Shown here piece by piece: positions 19,793-29,244 of a stretch of DNA of 64,000 nucleotides. The position numbers and the translations under genes are program-made. Where the stretch lies: the NCBI GenBank assembly GCA_003130815.1, contig QFDA01000001.1, forward strand, positions 262,131 through 326,130, read 5' to 3'. Origin of the DNA: Bacteroidetes bacterium SCGC AAA795-G10. GTDB taxonomy: Bacteria; Bacteroidota; Bacteroidia; Flavobacteriales; Flavobacteriaceae. Under the pieces are notes generated by a model that searched no databases, was not told the DNA's origin, and saw only the letters and a program-made list of their open reading frames with translations. Positions within the stretch are counted from its first letter, which is position 1; the number at the start of each line of letters is the position of its first letter.

Positions 19793-20572
19793 ATGAAAGC
19801 CAAATTAAAAATTGTCAATATTCAAACTTCGCTTTTTTGGGAGAGTGCCCTTAAAAATAGAGCTTACTTTGACAAACTTTTAAATTCATTAAATAAAGAG
19901 ATTGATATTGTTCTTCTACCTGAAATGTTTACATCCGGTTTCACTATGAATGCTAAAAAAGTTTTTGAAACTATGAGTGGTCCAACAGTTTTGTGGATGC
20001 AATCTTGGGCTGAAAAATTAAATGGAATAATTGGAGGAAGTATTGTAATTAAAGAAAAAAATAAGTTTTTTAATCGATTCCTGATTGTCAGTGAAAAAGG
20101 GATTATATTTTTTTATGACAAACGTCATACATTTTCTCTAGCAGGGGAAAATGAGATTTACACTTCAGGAAATAATTCTGGTTTGTTTGAATATCGCGGA
20201 TGGAAAATCTGTCTAAGAATTTGTTATGACTTGCGTTTTCCAGTTTGGTCACGTAATCGAGATCATTATGATATTTTGATTTTTGTTGCAAATTGGCCTT
20301 CACAAAGGATTAAAGCTTGGGATACCTTACTTCAAGCACGTGCCATTGAAAATATGTGTTATGTTTCTGGGGTTAATAGAATAGGATACGATGATAATGA
20401 ACTAGAGTATCCCGGTCATAGCGCAATTTATAATCCATTGGGAAATTTGGTAAGCGGCAAATTATCATCCATGGAAAAAATTGTTACTGCAGAATTGAAT
20501 TATTTGGAGCTTATTGATCTTCGTAATCAATTACCCTTTCTTGAGGATAAGGATAATTTTGATTTACATTAA
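19793..20572 (+). CDS. Omega-amidase, nitrilase superfamily
   Basis: A 259-residue cytosolic amidase. The nitrilase triad is Glu44 (LLPEMFTSGF), Lys110 (FFYDKRHTFSLAGE) and Cys144 (ICLRICYDLRFPVW). The TFSLAGE and RFPVW segments place it with the NIT2/YafV group, which hydrolyses alpha-ketoglutaramate or alpha-keto-gamma-methylthiobutyramate in methionine salvage and nitrogen metabolism. A TAGATTTG box at 19771-19778 is its likely -7 element. Its 3' end overlaps the convergent lipoprotein gene by 62 bases. Confidence 0.87.
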   Translation: MKAKLKIVNIQTSLFWESALKNRAYFDKLLNSLNKEIDIVLLPEMFTSGFTMNAKKVFETMSGPTVLWMQSWAEKLNGIIGGSIVIKEKNKFFNRFLIVSEKGIIFFYDKRHTFSLAGENEIYTSGNNSGLFEYRGWKICLRICYDLRFPVWSRNRDHYDILIFVANWPSQRIKAWDTLLQARAIENMCYVSGVNRIGYDDNELEYPGHSAIYNPLGNLVSGKLSSMEKIVTAELNYLELIDLRNQLPFLEDKDNFDLH

Positions 20573-22160
20573 AAGTTTCATTCATATCCCAATTTGCTCT
20601 TAAATCAATTTCTTTCCAATAATAGATTACTTTTTCAGGCTGAACTTTACCCAGATAGCTCCCTGTATCCCATCTTTTGTTATTATTTGGATCCTCGATT
20701 AATCTTACAAAATATTTTCCTGGATCAAGTAATTCAAAAGAATAGAGACCCCCTTCTATTGGGGAATCATAACGTCTAATAACTTTTTTGTTTTGAATTA
20801 ATTCTATTATATAGGGATGAGGTAAATTATGAATTACTCGCAGGTAAATATTACCATAATCTTCAACCTTTTTCGTTGGAGTATTAAAAGTCAAGGTATC
20901 ATTTGTTCTGCCCCAAAAATCTTCCAGTGCGTTTGGAAGTAATGTAATATTATATTTATCATTTGGTAAAACTTCAAAATCAATTAAAATCCTATCATAA
21001 TTTTCAAGAATTTTTAATGACACTGGGACATTTATACTGTCAACATTAAATACTTTAACAAATGTTGAATCTACACTGACAATAGGAAGATTGCTTGATA
21101 CTTCAAACTTACTTTTTAGCTTTAGAGGTCCATTTGTTACACTTTTTATAACTAAAGAATCTTCTTTAGGTTTTCGCAGGTAAGCTGTTTTAGTTCTTAG
21201 GGTATCTTGAATCTCAAACTCAAATTTTATTGAGTCTAGTTTTGCGCCCTTAAACCAATAATTTAGTGAATCCGTTTCACGATTTTCAGTAACAAGAAAT
21301 TCAAATTCTTTGGGGACTTCACTTATCATGGAAAAAGTCTCATTTTCATAGTCACCAAAATAAGCTAATGCAACATGGTGGTCGTTTATAAAATATGGCG
21401 AAACCCATGAAAAGTTTTCTCTTTCACGGAAAATACGAAGGTTGATGATTGAGTCTTTAGGAAGCTCAATAAGTCTATTTAAATATCCTATTTTATCACT
21501 GCCCTGATCAAAAAAATAATTTCCAGAAACATCCTGAAGTGCGATTAAATTATATTTCCCCTCGCGCAGATTTTGAAACTTATAAGTCGTCGAATCCAAT
21601 GTGCTTGTAACATATAGCGGTTTTTTATTATAAATGACCGAGTCATTATAAACTGAATCGACAGGATAAAGCTGAAGTGAAATGAACGTTTTAGTATCTT
21701 TTTCAAAAGCATCGACTACTCTTCCCTTAATGTATAAAGTATCAATTATTGGGCCAGTAGAAATTGTGTAGGTTAAAAATGGTAAAGTATTAGATTCATT
21801 AAAATCGACTACACTGTTTCCAAAATTAAAGGTATAGGTTGTGTTGTCAAGTAGGCTATCTTTCAATTCTAATGATATTTTTTTTGATGCACCTGAGGCT
21901 GGTAATACTTTGTATTGATTTGGATTTAAAGGCGGTGATATTATAAGTTGCTTGCTTATTTCATTTAAACTAACGTATTCGTCAAAAGTTAAAGTAAAAC
22001 CAGTTTTATTAAAATAAGTTGTATTGATTTTTGGCGAAGCGTTTATAAGAACAGGAGGTATTGTATCTTTTGGACCACCAGTTGGAGATGCACGTTTAGC
22101 GCAACCAAAGATCGATATTATAAGGATAATACCCATAAAAAGTCGAATTCCAATCTTCAT
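20511..22160 (-). CDS. Ig-like domain lipoprotein
   Basis: A 549-residue lipoprotein with lipobox Cys20 (ISIFGCAKR) followed by ASPTGGPKDTIPPVLINASP. A Big_5/SbsA-type Ig-like domain occupies about 35-130 (TLTFDEYVSLNEISKQLIISP ... LLDNTTYTFNFGNSVVDFNES). Beta-rich repeats follow, including KGRVVDAFEKDTKTF and a C-terminal LLDPGKYFVRLIEDPNNNKRWDTG segment like carboxypeptidase-regulatory folds. This architecture is common and uncharacterised in Flavobacteriia; an outer-membrane-associated structural role is a guess. Its last 62 bases overlap the convergent omega-amidase gene. Confidence 0.75.
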   Translation of the reverse strand: MKIGIRLFMGIILIISIFGCAKRASPTGGPKDTIPPVLINASPKINTTYFNKTGFTLTFDEYVSLNEISKQLIISPPLNPNQYKVLPASGASKKISLELKDSLLDNTTYTFNFGNSVVDFNESNTLPFLTYTISTGPIIDTLYIKGRVVDAFEKDTKTFISLQLYPVDSVYNDSVIYNKKPLYVTSTLDSTTYKFQNLREGKYNLIALQDVSGNYFFDQGSDKIGYLNRLIELPKDSIINLRIFRERENFSWVSPYFINDHHVALAYFGDYENETFSMISEVPKEFEFLVTENRETDSLNYWFKGAKLDSIKFEFEIQDTLRTKTAYLRKPKEDSLVIKSVTNGPLKLKSKFEVSSNLPIVSVDSTFVKVFNVDSINVPVSLKILENYDRILIDFEVLPNDKYNITLLPNALEDFWGRTNDTLTFNTPTKKVEDYGNIYLRVIHNLPHPYIIELIQNKKVIRRYDSPIEGGLYSFELLDPGKYFVRLIEDPNNNKRWDTGSYLGKVQPEKVIYYWKEIDLRANWDMNETFNVNQNYPYPQERVIDYEDQ

Positions 22161-22294
22161 ACTTTTTAAAAGTTATTAGCAAAGTAAAGCAATATTACTA
22201 AATACCACCAAATGGTTTCAAACAAGTTTAATACCATTTCAATTCTTTTGTTAATTCCTTAATTCAAGTCTTTAAAAAAAACTATTTTTGGGCC

Positions 22295-23836
22295 ATGGCA
22301 AAAGAAAATGAACATTTCAAGAAAATAATTTCACATGCCAAAGAATATGGATTTGTTTTTCCTTCAAGTGAGATTTATGACGGGCTTAGTGCAGTCTACG
22401 ACTACGGTCAAAATGGTGTCGCACTAAAAAATAATATTCGGAATTTTTGGTGGAAATCAATGACTCAGTTACATGAAAACATTGTAGGAATTGATGCTGC
22501 AATCTTTATGCATCCCACAACATGGAAAGCTTCTGGACATGCTGATGCCTTTAATGATCCATTGATTGACAATAAGATTTCCAAAAAAAGATATAGGGCA
22601 GATGTTCTAGTGGAGGAATATGTTGCTAAAATTGAAATAAAAATAGAAAAAGAAATAGCTAAGGCAGCAAAACGTTTTGGAGATTCATTTAATAAAATGG
22701 AATTTGTAAAAACCAACCCTAGAGTTGTTTCATATACCAAAAAGTCACAAAACATTTTAAAAAGGCTAAATAAATCTCTGGAGAAAGAAGATTTAAAGGA
22801 TGTAAAAGAATTGATTGAAGAATTAGAAATTTCATGTCCTGAGTCAGGTTCGAAGGAATGGACAGATGTGAAACAATTCAACTTAATGTTCGATACTAAA
22901 TTGGGTGCTTCAAAGGATTCTGCAATGGATTTATATCTTCGCCCAGAAACGGCACAAGGAATTTTTGTAAACTTTCTAAATGTTCAAAAAACTAGCAGGC
23001 TGAAAGTTCCTTTTGGAATTGCACAAACAGGTAAAGCATTTCGAAATGAAATAGTAGCAAGACAATTCATTTTTAGAATGAGAGAATTTGAGCAAATGGA
23101 GATGCAATTTTTCATTCCCCCAGGAACTCAAAAAAAATGGTATGAGTTCTGGAAAAATAAAAGACTTAAATGGCACTTATCACTTGGAATGGGAGAGGAA
23201 AAATACAGATTACATGATCACGAAAAACTAGCTCATTACGCTGACGCAGCATTGGATATTGAATTTCGTTTCCCTTTTGGATTTAAAGAATTAGAGGGAA
23301 TTCATTCTCGTACTAATTTTGATTTAAAAAATCATGAACAATTTTCAGGAAAAAAACTTCAATATTTTGATTCAGAAATTAATGAAAGTTATGTGCCTTA
23401 TGTTATAGAAACGTCTATAGGTTTAGACCGAATGTTCCTTGCTGTGCTGTCAAATAGTTTAACTGAAGAAAAGCTGAATGATGGCAGCATCAGAACAGTT
23501 TTAAAGCTGCCTTCTATATTATCCCCTATAAAAGCGGCAATATTACCCTTAGTCAAAAAAGATGGTCTACCAGAGATTGCAAAGAAAATTGTTAATGAAC
23601 TTAAATTTGATATTACAACCGTATATGATGAAAAGGATGCTGTTGGAAGACGCTACAGAAGGCAAGATGCCATAGGAACTCCCTTTTGTGTAACTATTGA
23701 TCACCAAACTTTAGACGATAAAACTGTTACTTTAAGAAAGCGAGATTCCATGCAACAAGAAAGAATTAAAATTGAACATATAAAGAATTTAATTAAAGAA
23801 GAAATTTCTTTAAGTTCTGTGCTTAAGAAACTTTAA
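22295..23836 (+). CDS. glyS: Glycyl-tRNA synthetase (dimeric alpha2 type)
   Basis: A 513-residue class II synthetase charging tRNA-Gly. The N-terminus FVFPSSEIYDGLSAVYDYGQNGVALKNNIRNFWW is diagnostic. The catalytic motifs include MHPTTWKASGHADAF, YLRPETAQGIFVNF, FGIAQTGKAFRNEI (motif 2) and SIGLDRMFLAVL (motif 3). The C-terminal anticodon-binding domain ends with TVTLRKRDSMQQERIKI. A TATTTTTG box lies only 4 bases before the ATG (22283-22290), suggesting a leaderless or near-leaderless mRNA if it is used. Confidence 0.96.
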   Translation: MAKENEHFKKIISHAKEYGFVFPSSEIYDGLSAVYDYGQNGVALKNNIRNFWWKSMTQLHENIVGIDAAIFMHPTTWKASGHADAFNDPLIDNKISKKRYRADVLVEEYVAKIEIKIEKEIAKAAKRFGDSFNKMEFVKTNPRVVSYTKKSQNILKRLNKSLEKEDLKDVKELIEELEISCPESGSKEWTDVKQFNLMFDTKLGASKDSAMDLYLRPETAQGIFVNFLNVQKTSRLKVPFGIAQTGKAFRNEIVARQFIFRMREFEQMEMQFFIPPGTQKKWYEFWKNKRLKWHLSLGMGEEKYRLHDHEKLAHYADAALDIEFRFPFGFKELEGIHSRTNFDLKNHEQFSGKKLQYFDSEINESYVPYVIETSIGLDRMFLAVLSNSLTEEKLNDGSIRTVLKLPSILSPIKAAILPLVKKDGLPEIAKKIVNELKFDITTVYDEKDAVGRRYRRQDAIGTPFCVTIDHQTLDDKTVTLRKRDSMQQERIKIEHIKNLIKEEISLSSVLKKL

Positions 23837-23918
23837 ATCTTAAATTGAAATTCTAAACACATGTAAAGTAATTTTTGAGAAAAAAAAATTTGAATTTTTA
23901 TCTTAGTAAAAAAGAGTT

Positions 23919-24680
23919 TTGAAAATACTTTCATACAACGTTAATGGAATAAGAGCAGCAATGAAAAAGGGTTTTATTGATTGGCTCAATATTACAAAAC
24001 CAGATATTTTGTGCCTGCAAGAAATAAAAGCCATGAAAGAGCAAGTCGACGTTGCATTAATCGAAAAACAAGGCTATCATCATTATTGGTTTTCAGCTGA
24101 AAAAAAAGGATACAGCGGTGTTGCAATATTTTCAAAAAAAAATCCTGTAAATGTTTCTTTTGGAAGTGGTATTAGCCATATGGATCTCGAGGGAAGAATA
24201 CTCAGATTAGATTTTGAAAAGCTTTCTGTAATGAGCCTTTATTTACCGTCGGGAACTAACATAAACCGCCTGGAATATAAATTCAAATTTATGGATGAGT
24301 TCCGAGTTTACATTGATAATCTAAAGTTAAAGTTTCCTAATCTTATTATATGTGGGGATTATAATATTTGCCATCAAGCTATTGACATACACGATCCCAT
24401 AAGAAATAAAACTGTTTCTGGTTTTTTACCTGAGGAAAGAGATTGGCTCAATCGTTTTATAAATTCTGGTTTTGTTGATTCATTCAGATTTCTTAATCCA
24501 GAACCCAATCAATATACCTGGTGGAGTTACCGTGCAAATGCGAGAAAAAATAATAAAGGCTGGCGCATAGACTATGCTTTGGTTAGCGAATCATTAAAAA
24601 AAAATATTTCCAAATCTTTTATCCTTTCAGAGGCTTATCACTCCGATCATTGCCCAGTTGGATTAGAATTAACATTTTGA
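23919..24680 (+). CDS. xth: Exodeoxyribonuclease III / AP endonuclease
   Basis: A 253-residue Mg-dependent DNA repair nuclease acting at abasic sites. The exonuclease-endonuclease-phosphatase fold is complete: SYNVNGIRAA (Asn), LCLQEIKA (Glu), VMSLYLPSG, ICGDYNICH (Asp/Asn), TWWSYR and SDHCPVGL (Asp-His). The start is TTG 23919, because the conserved KILSYNVNGIRAA lies immediately after it and the next ATG would remove it. It is one base ahead of the OmpA-family lipoprotein gene, so the two are probably co-transcribed. Confidence 0.94.
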   Translation: MKILSYNVNGIRAAMKKGFIDWLNITKPDILCLQEIKAMKEQVDVALIEKQGYHHYWFSAEKKGYSGVAIFSKKNPVNVSFGSGISHMDLEGRILRLDFEKLSVMSLYLPSGTNINRLEYKFKFMDEFRVYIDNLKLKFPNLIICGDYNICHQAIDIHDPIRNKTVSGFLPEERDWLNRFINSGFVDSFRFLNPEPNQYTWWSYRANARKNNKGWRIDYALVSESLKKNISKSFILSEAYHSDHCPVGLELTF

Positions 24681-24681
24681 A

Positions 24682-25578
24682 ATGAGATATTGTCTTTTTT
24701 TTATTTTAATTACATGCTTTACAAATTGTATTTCAACTAAAGTATTTAACGATTTAGAGTCTCGCTATGCCAAAATCAAAATTGAAAAAAATATATTGGA
24801 AAACTCTGAAGACTCTCTACAGCAATCTTTGGATAAATTAGATATGAAATGGAAAGAGACAAATAGTTATTTAGAAAAATCAAGAGATAGTATAAAGTTA
24901 GGCCTTAAAAAGAATAGATTATTGAGTGAAGAATTAGATTTAGTAAAAAAGAACAGCAGCTTAAAGATTCAGGAGAGTATTTCAAAAAATAATGCTCTCA
25001 TTAAAGAAATAGCAATAAAAGAAACCGAACTTTTGTCACGTACAGAACGTATCGATAACCTTGAGAAAATTATATCAAGTCAAAAAAAAGTATTAAATGA
25101 TTTGAAAAATAGGATCTCTGATGCATTATTAAATTTTAAAGGGAAAGGATTAAGTATTAGACAAAGAAACGGAAAAGTTTATGTTTCGATGGAAAATAAA
25201 CTGTTATTTAAATCAGGTAGATGGAATATTGATCTTCAAGGAAAACAAGCTCTTGTAAGATTGTCTGAGGTGTTAGAAGAAAATCCGGATATATCAATTC
25301 TTATTGAAGGACATACTGATAACATCCCATACACTAGTAGAGGAGCTATTGAGTCTAATTGGGACTTATCAACCAAAAGAGCCACTGCGGTGGTAAAAAT
25401 ACTCCTAGAGAATAACAAAATTTTACCCGGAAATCTTACTGCTGCAGGTAAAAGTGAGTTTGTTCCTATTGCTCCAAATACTTCAGTTGACGGAAGAGCA
25501 GCAAACAGACGAATAGAAATAATATTAAGCCCCTCTCTAGATAAAATAATGGAATTAATTAATTCAGAAATTCAATAG
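24682..25578 (+). CDS. OmpA-family peptidoglycan-binding lipoprotein
   Basis: A 298-residue envelope protein. A hydrophobic N-terminus ends at a probable lipobox Cys16 (CFTNCIST). A long charged coiled-coil region covers about 25-150. A C-terminal OmpA/MotB-like domain follows (LLFKSGRWNIDLQGKQAL, ISILIEGHTDNIPY, NWDLSTKRATAVVKIL, NRRIEIILSP). The domain binds diaminopimelate in peptidoglycan, and the coiled coil may span the periplasm. It lies 1 base after xth and 3 bases before the aldo/keto reductase, giving a tight three-gene cluster. Confidence 0.88.
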   Translation: MRYCLFFILITCFTNCISTKVFNDLESRYAKIKIEKNILENSEDSLQQSLDKLDMKWKETNSYLEKSRDSIKLGLKKNRLLSEELDLVKKNSSLKIQESISKNNALIKEIAIKETELLSRTERIDNLEKIISSQKKVLNDLKNRISDALLNFKGKGLSIRQRNGKVYVSMENKLLFKSGRWNIDLQGKQALVRLSEVLEENPDISILIEGHTDNIPYTSRGAIESNWDLSTKRATAVVKILLENNKILPGNLTAAGKSEFVPIAPNTSVDGRAANRRIEIILSPSLDKIMELINSEIQ

Positions 25579-25581
25579 TTT

Positions 25582-26619
25582 ATGGAATACAATTTATTAC
25601 CTGGAACTGATATTAAGGTTAGTAAAATTTGTTTAGGTACAATGACATGGGGAAGGCAAAATAGTGAGATTGAGGGTCATCAGCAAATGGATTATGCATT
25701 AGACAAAGGTGTAAATTTCTTTGATACTGCTGAATTATATCCAATTCCTCCCAGATTAGAAGAACAAGGTGACACCGAAAGATTTATTGGATCATGGTTT
25801 AAAAGAAATGGCACTCGAAAAAAAGTCATTTTAGCTTCTAAAATAGCTGGGCCAGCAACATTTACAAAACATATAAGAGAAGATACAAGTTACTCAAAAA
25901 AAACAATTGATTTTGCAGTCGAAAATAGCCTAAAGCGTCTTCAAACAGATTACATTGATCTTTATCAAATACATTGGCCTGAAAGACCAACAAATTTTTT
26001 TGGAAAGAGGGGATACAATTATAAAAATGAAGATAAATGGGATGAAAATTTTGAAGAAATTCTAGATGCATTCCAAAGTCATGTTATAAAGGGAAATATA
26101 AGATATCTTGGACTTTCCAATGAAACCCCATGGGGGACAATGCGTTATTTAAGTTTTTCCTCTGATAAATATCCGAGAATAAGAACTATACAAAACCCAT
26201 ATTCTCTATTAAACAGAACATTTGAAGTCGGAAATGCTGAAGTTTGTCATAGAGAAAATGTAGGCTTGCTTGCATATTCACCCTTAGCATTTGGTGTCTT
26301 AACGGGAAAATATCGCAATGGTAAAAAGCCAGAAAACTCAAGACTGACTCTATTCCCACACTATGATCGCTACAATTCAGAGTCATGTAAAAAATCAGTT
26401 GAAGCCTACAATAGTGTAGCAGAAAGAAATGGTCTTTCTCTCACTCAACTTGCATTAGCATTTGTAAACGATCGCCCATTCGTAACAAGCAACATTATTG
26501 GGGCTACAAACATTTCTCAATTAAAGGAAAATATAGAAAGTGTTTTTATAAAATTAAATGACACGATTTTGAATGAGATTAACGATATACATGAGACTAT
26601 TCCGAATCCCTCGACCTAA
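25582..26619 (+). CDS. Aldo/keto reductase, Tas-like
   Basis: A 345-residue NADPH-dependent oxidoreductase with a TIM-barrel fold. The catalytic tetrad is Asp48, Tyr53 (FFDTAELYPIP), Lys87 (ILASKIAG) and His131 (LYQIHWPE). The cofactor-binding C-terminal motif is SNIIGATNISQLKENI. The insertion WPERPTNFFGKRGY is typical of the Tas/YghZ-like subgroup. The natural substrate is unknown. The gene ends at a good terminator (26636-26665). Confidence 0.9.
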   Translation: MEYNLLPGTDIKVSKICLGTMTWGRQNSEIEGHQQMDYALDKGVNFFDTAELYPIPPRLEEQGDTERFIGSWFKRNGTRKKVILASKIAGPATFTKHIREDTSYSKKTIDFAVENSLKRLQTDYIDLYQIHWPERPTNFFGKRGYNYKNEDKWDENFEEILDAFQSHVIKGNIRYLGLSNETPWGTMRYLSFSSDKYPRIRTIQNPYSLLNRTFEVGNAEVCHRENVGLLAYSPLAFGVLTGKYRNGKKPENSRLTLFPHYDRYNSESCKKSVEAYNSVAERNGLSLTQLALAFVNDRPFVTSNIIGATNISQLKENIESVFIKLNDTILNEINDIHETIPNPST

Positions 26620-26635
26620 CTGAATCTCAAACTTT

Positions 26636-26665
26636 TGATTTCAACTAATTGAAATCATTCTTTTT
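26636..26665 (+). terminator. Intrinsic terminator after the aldo/keto reductase
   Basis: TGATTTCAA (26636-26644) pairs perfectly with TTGAAATCA (26649-26657) around a CTAA loop, and TTCTTTTT follows. It separates the plus-strand gene cluster from the convergent ABC transporter gene. Confidence 0.75.
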
Positions 26666-26673
26666 AAAGTGGA

Positions 26674-28335
26674 TTATAAAACTGCATCGATCAATTTTTT
26701 TGTGTAATTACTTTTAGGATTTCTGTAGAGATCATCTGCCTCTTGAATTTCAATTATGTCACCTTCTCGCATAATCATAATCCTATCCGACATATGTTTA
26801 ACTATTGACAAATCATGAGAAATAAATAAATAACTAAGCCCTAAATTCTTTTTAAGATCATTTAAAAGATTTAGAACCTGAGCTTGTACAGATATATCAA
26901 GAGCAGCAACTGATTCATCACAAATCAAAACTTTAGGATCAACTGCAAGAGCTCTTGCTATTATAACTCGCTGTCTTTGTCCACCGGAAAGTTCGTGAGG
27001 GTAACGGTTAATATATTCCTCTGATAGTCCAACTTTACTTAATAAATCAATAATCCGTTGATGATTTTTAATCTTATTATTTGAATAATGAACACTAAGA
27101 ACTTCAAATATACAATTACCAACTGTTTTGGAAGGATGCAAAGCAGCATAAGGATCTTGAAAAATAAATTGAACATCTTTTCTCAAATTTCTAACTTGTT
27201 TCTTGTGTTTAGGATTGACTTTTGAGCCCTTCAAAATAATTTCACCAGAGTCGGGAATATCTAAACAAACAATAGTTTTAGCAAGTGTTGACTTACCACA
27301 GCCAGATTCACCAACCAAACCTAAAATTTCTCCTGGATAAAGAGAAAAAGTGATATTATTTAAAACTTGGTATTTTTTTCTTTTCCCAAAAAAACTTTTA
27401 TCTAAATAGGATTTTCTAATATTTTTAATTTCTAATATGGGCCTTTGAGAATATATTAGATTTTGGTGAGCTCGCCGAGTTTTTGTTAATACTTTTTTAA
27501 TTTTGAAGTTTCCTTTCTTGAAATCATTGAGAGTAGGAAGTTTTTCTATACGTGTATCAATCCTTGGCCTTGAAGAAATTAACCCTTTTGTATACTCATG
27601 TTTTGGATTTATAAATAAATCTTTTTTATTATTAGACTCTACAATAACTCCTTTACGCATAACCAATACTTTGTCAGCTAATTGTTTAATTAATGCTAAA
27701 TCATGAGATATAAAAAAAATACTCATTTTATATTTTTTTTGCAGCGCCTTTAATAAAAGAAGAATTTCTCTTTGGATTGTTGTATCTAGTGCAGTTGTTG
27801 GTTCATCTGCAATCAAAAGTTTTGGATTACAAAGAAGCGCCATAGCTATCATAATGCGCTGTTTTTGCCCCCCACTGAGCTGGTGAGGATATGAATTCAT
27901 TATTCTGTTTGCATCTAATAATTGTACTTCTTTAAGAGTATCGACTATTAATCCTTTTTTTTCATTTAAACTCATTTTTCGATTAAAATTCAATACCTCA
28001 ATTAACTGTTTCCCACATTTTAAAGTCGGATTTAAACTAGATTGAGGCTCTTGAAAAATCATACCTTGGAAACTTCCTCTATATTTTTGCCATTTTTTCT
28101 GGGTAAAGCTTCTCAAATCAGAGTCTAAAAAATTTAATTTTTCTGCCTTGATTTTTGACTGCTCAGGCTGAAGTCCAATTAAAGTAAGTGCAATTAAAGA
28201 TTTTCCACTTCCTGACTCGCCAACAACACCAATTATTTCATTATATCCAAAGCTGAAGGATATGTTATTCAAAATAAGTTTTCCCTTTATTTCTAAATAA
28301 AGATTTCTTATTTCAACAAGATTTTTTTTTTTCAC
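26674..28335 (-). CDS. Duplicated ABC transporter ATPase, oligopeptide type (YejF-like)
   Basis: A 553-residue protein with two nucleotide-binding domains in one chain, equivalent to fused DppD-DppF/OppD-OppF. Domain 1 has Walker A GESGSGKS (39-46), signature LSGGQKQR and Walker B LLIADEPTTALD. Domain 2 has GESGCGKS, LSGGQRQR and VLICDESVAALD. Note the Ser-Val-Ala in place of the usual Pro-Thr-Ser after the Walker B Glu. No permease or binding protein is adjacent in the window, so this is an orphan ATPase subunit here. It ends convergent to the aldo/keto reductase gene. Confidence 0.9.
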   Translation of the reverse strand: MKKKNLVEIRNLYLEIKGKLILNNISFSFGYNEIIGVVGESGSGKSLIALTLIGLQPEQSKIKAEKLNFLDSDLRSFTQKKWQKYRGSFQGMIFQEPQSSLNPTLKCGKQLIEVLNFNRKMSLNEKKGLIVDTLKEVQLLDANRIMNSYPHQLSGGQKQRIMIAMALLCNPKLLIADEPTTALDTTIQREILLLLKALQKKYKMSIFFISHDLALIKQLADKVLVMRKGVIVESNNKKDLFINPKHEYTKGLISSRPRIDTRIEKLPTLNDFKKGNFKIKKVLTKTRRAHQNLIYSQRPILEIKNIRKSYLDKSFFGKRKKYQVLNNITFSLYPGEILGLVGESGCGKSTLAKTIVCLDIPDSGEIILKGSKVNPKHKKQVRNLRKDVQFIFQDPYAALHPSKTVGNCIFEVLSVHYSNNKIKNHQRIIDLLSKVGLSEEYINRYPHELSGGQRQRVIIARALAVDPKVLICDESVAALDISVQAQVLNLLNDLKKNLGLSYLFISHDLSIVKHMSDRIMIMREGDIIEIQEADDLYRNPKSNYTKKLIDAVL

Positions 28336-28450
28336 TTAATAAAAACAGAATAAATTAAATTTAATTAAATATCATAAATCTGAATTATTATTATTAAAAA
28401 TGATATTGTTTTTTTGTATGTTTGTGTAGTGTTGAAAATGATGATGATTT

Positions 28451-28744
28451 ATGCTTGGACTTCACGACATACAATATCTATATGAGTTCATATTTTGGCT
28501 AATTACCTTTCTAATTTTAAGAATAGTATGGCACAAACCCCCAGTTAGGCTTGCTTATGGATACGTTGTTGCAGGCTTTAATTTGTTTGCTATTATTATG
28601 TATACTCTTTCATCTATCTCAGGGCAAATGTCAGGTCTTGATGCGTTCTCATTTGGGTTTTTACATGCAATGGTTTCGATAGTTATGCTTACCTTAATTC
28701 ATAAAGAAATTAAAATTGATAAGAGAAAAAAGGTTCTCAAATGA
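28451..28744 (+). CDS. Small membrane protein, unknown
   Basis: A 97-residue protein with three likely helices (FIFWLITFLILRIVW; YGYVVAGFNLFAIIMYTLSSI; FGFLHAMVSIVMLTLI) and a basic C-terminus. The family was not recognised. A TATGTTTG -7 box lies at 28417-28424. Its stop overlaps the start of the next small gene by 4 nt (ATGA), so the two are translationally coupled. Confidence 0.6.
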   Translation: MLGLHDIQYLYEFIFWLITFLILRIVWHKPPVRLAYGYVVAGFNLFAIIMYTLSSISGQMSGLDAFSFGFLHAMVSIVMLTLIHKEIKIDKRKKVLK

Positions 28745-28968
28745 AAAAGAATTACAAGATTTTACTTTTATCATTTTCAATAATTTTAGCTTCATTAATA
28801 ATATCATTTTCCAACAGATACAAACCATCCCCAGTAAACGAATCTTTCATAATCGATTCCTGGACAGGAAATATTTATGACATACAAGGAAATAATCTTA
28901 CTGAAATTCATAAAAATTTAGTCCCATCTAAAATTCAGAAAGATCCAGATTTTAACAAAATTCAATAA
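28741..28968 (+). CDS. Small single-span membrane protein, unknown
   Basis: A 75-residue protein with one N-terminal helix (ILLLSFSIILASLIISF) and a polar tail (SNRYKPSPVNESF, then WTGNIYDIQGNNLTEIHKN) that would face the periplasm if the helix acts as a signal anchor. It overlaps the preceding gene by 4 nt, which supports it being real. No function can be offered. Confidence 0.55.
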   Translation: MKKNYKILLLSFSIILASLIISFSNRYKPSPVNESFIIDSWTGNIYDIQGNNLTEIHKNLVPSKIQKDPDFNKIQ

Positions 28969-29013
28969 TCAACCAACTTGGTTTGTATTATCCTAGAATG
29001 AAATTAATATATT

Positions 29014-29244
29014 ATGGGTATTGAATTAATAGATACAATTGGTTGGATTGCAACTTTTTTTGTGATTGTTTCTTTTCTAATAGATAATATCTTATGGCTT
29101 AGAGTTGTAAATCTAATTGGTGCTTCGTTGTGGCTAGCCTATGGTATAGTTGATCTTTCTTATTCAATAATTTTTCTAAATGTTGTAATTGTTTCGATAC
29201 AGATTTTTAAGATAATTTTCATCCTGAGTAGAAAAAAAAATTAA
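29014..29244 (+). CDS. Three-helix membrane protein, YgjV/SWEET-like half unit
   Basis: A 76-residue protein with three helices: IGWIATFFVIVSFLID, LRVVNLIGASLWLAYGIV and SIIFLNVVIVSIQIFKIIFIL. The LRVVNLIGASLWLAYG pattern is like the repeat unit of YgjV/SemiSWEET-type small membrane proteins seen in Bacteroidota. Transport activity is not shown. It stands alone, 45 bases after the preceding gene. The 238 bases after it hold no gene or clear element. Confidence 0.55.
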   Translation: MGIELIDTIGWIATFFVIVSFLIDNILWLRVVNLIGASLWLAYGIVDLSYSIIFLNVVIVSIQIFKIIFILSRKKN

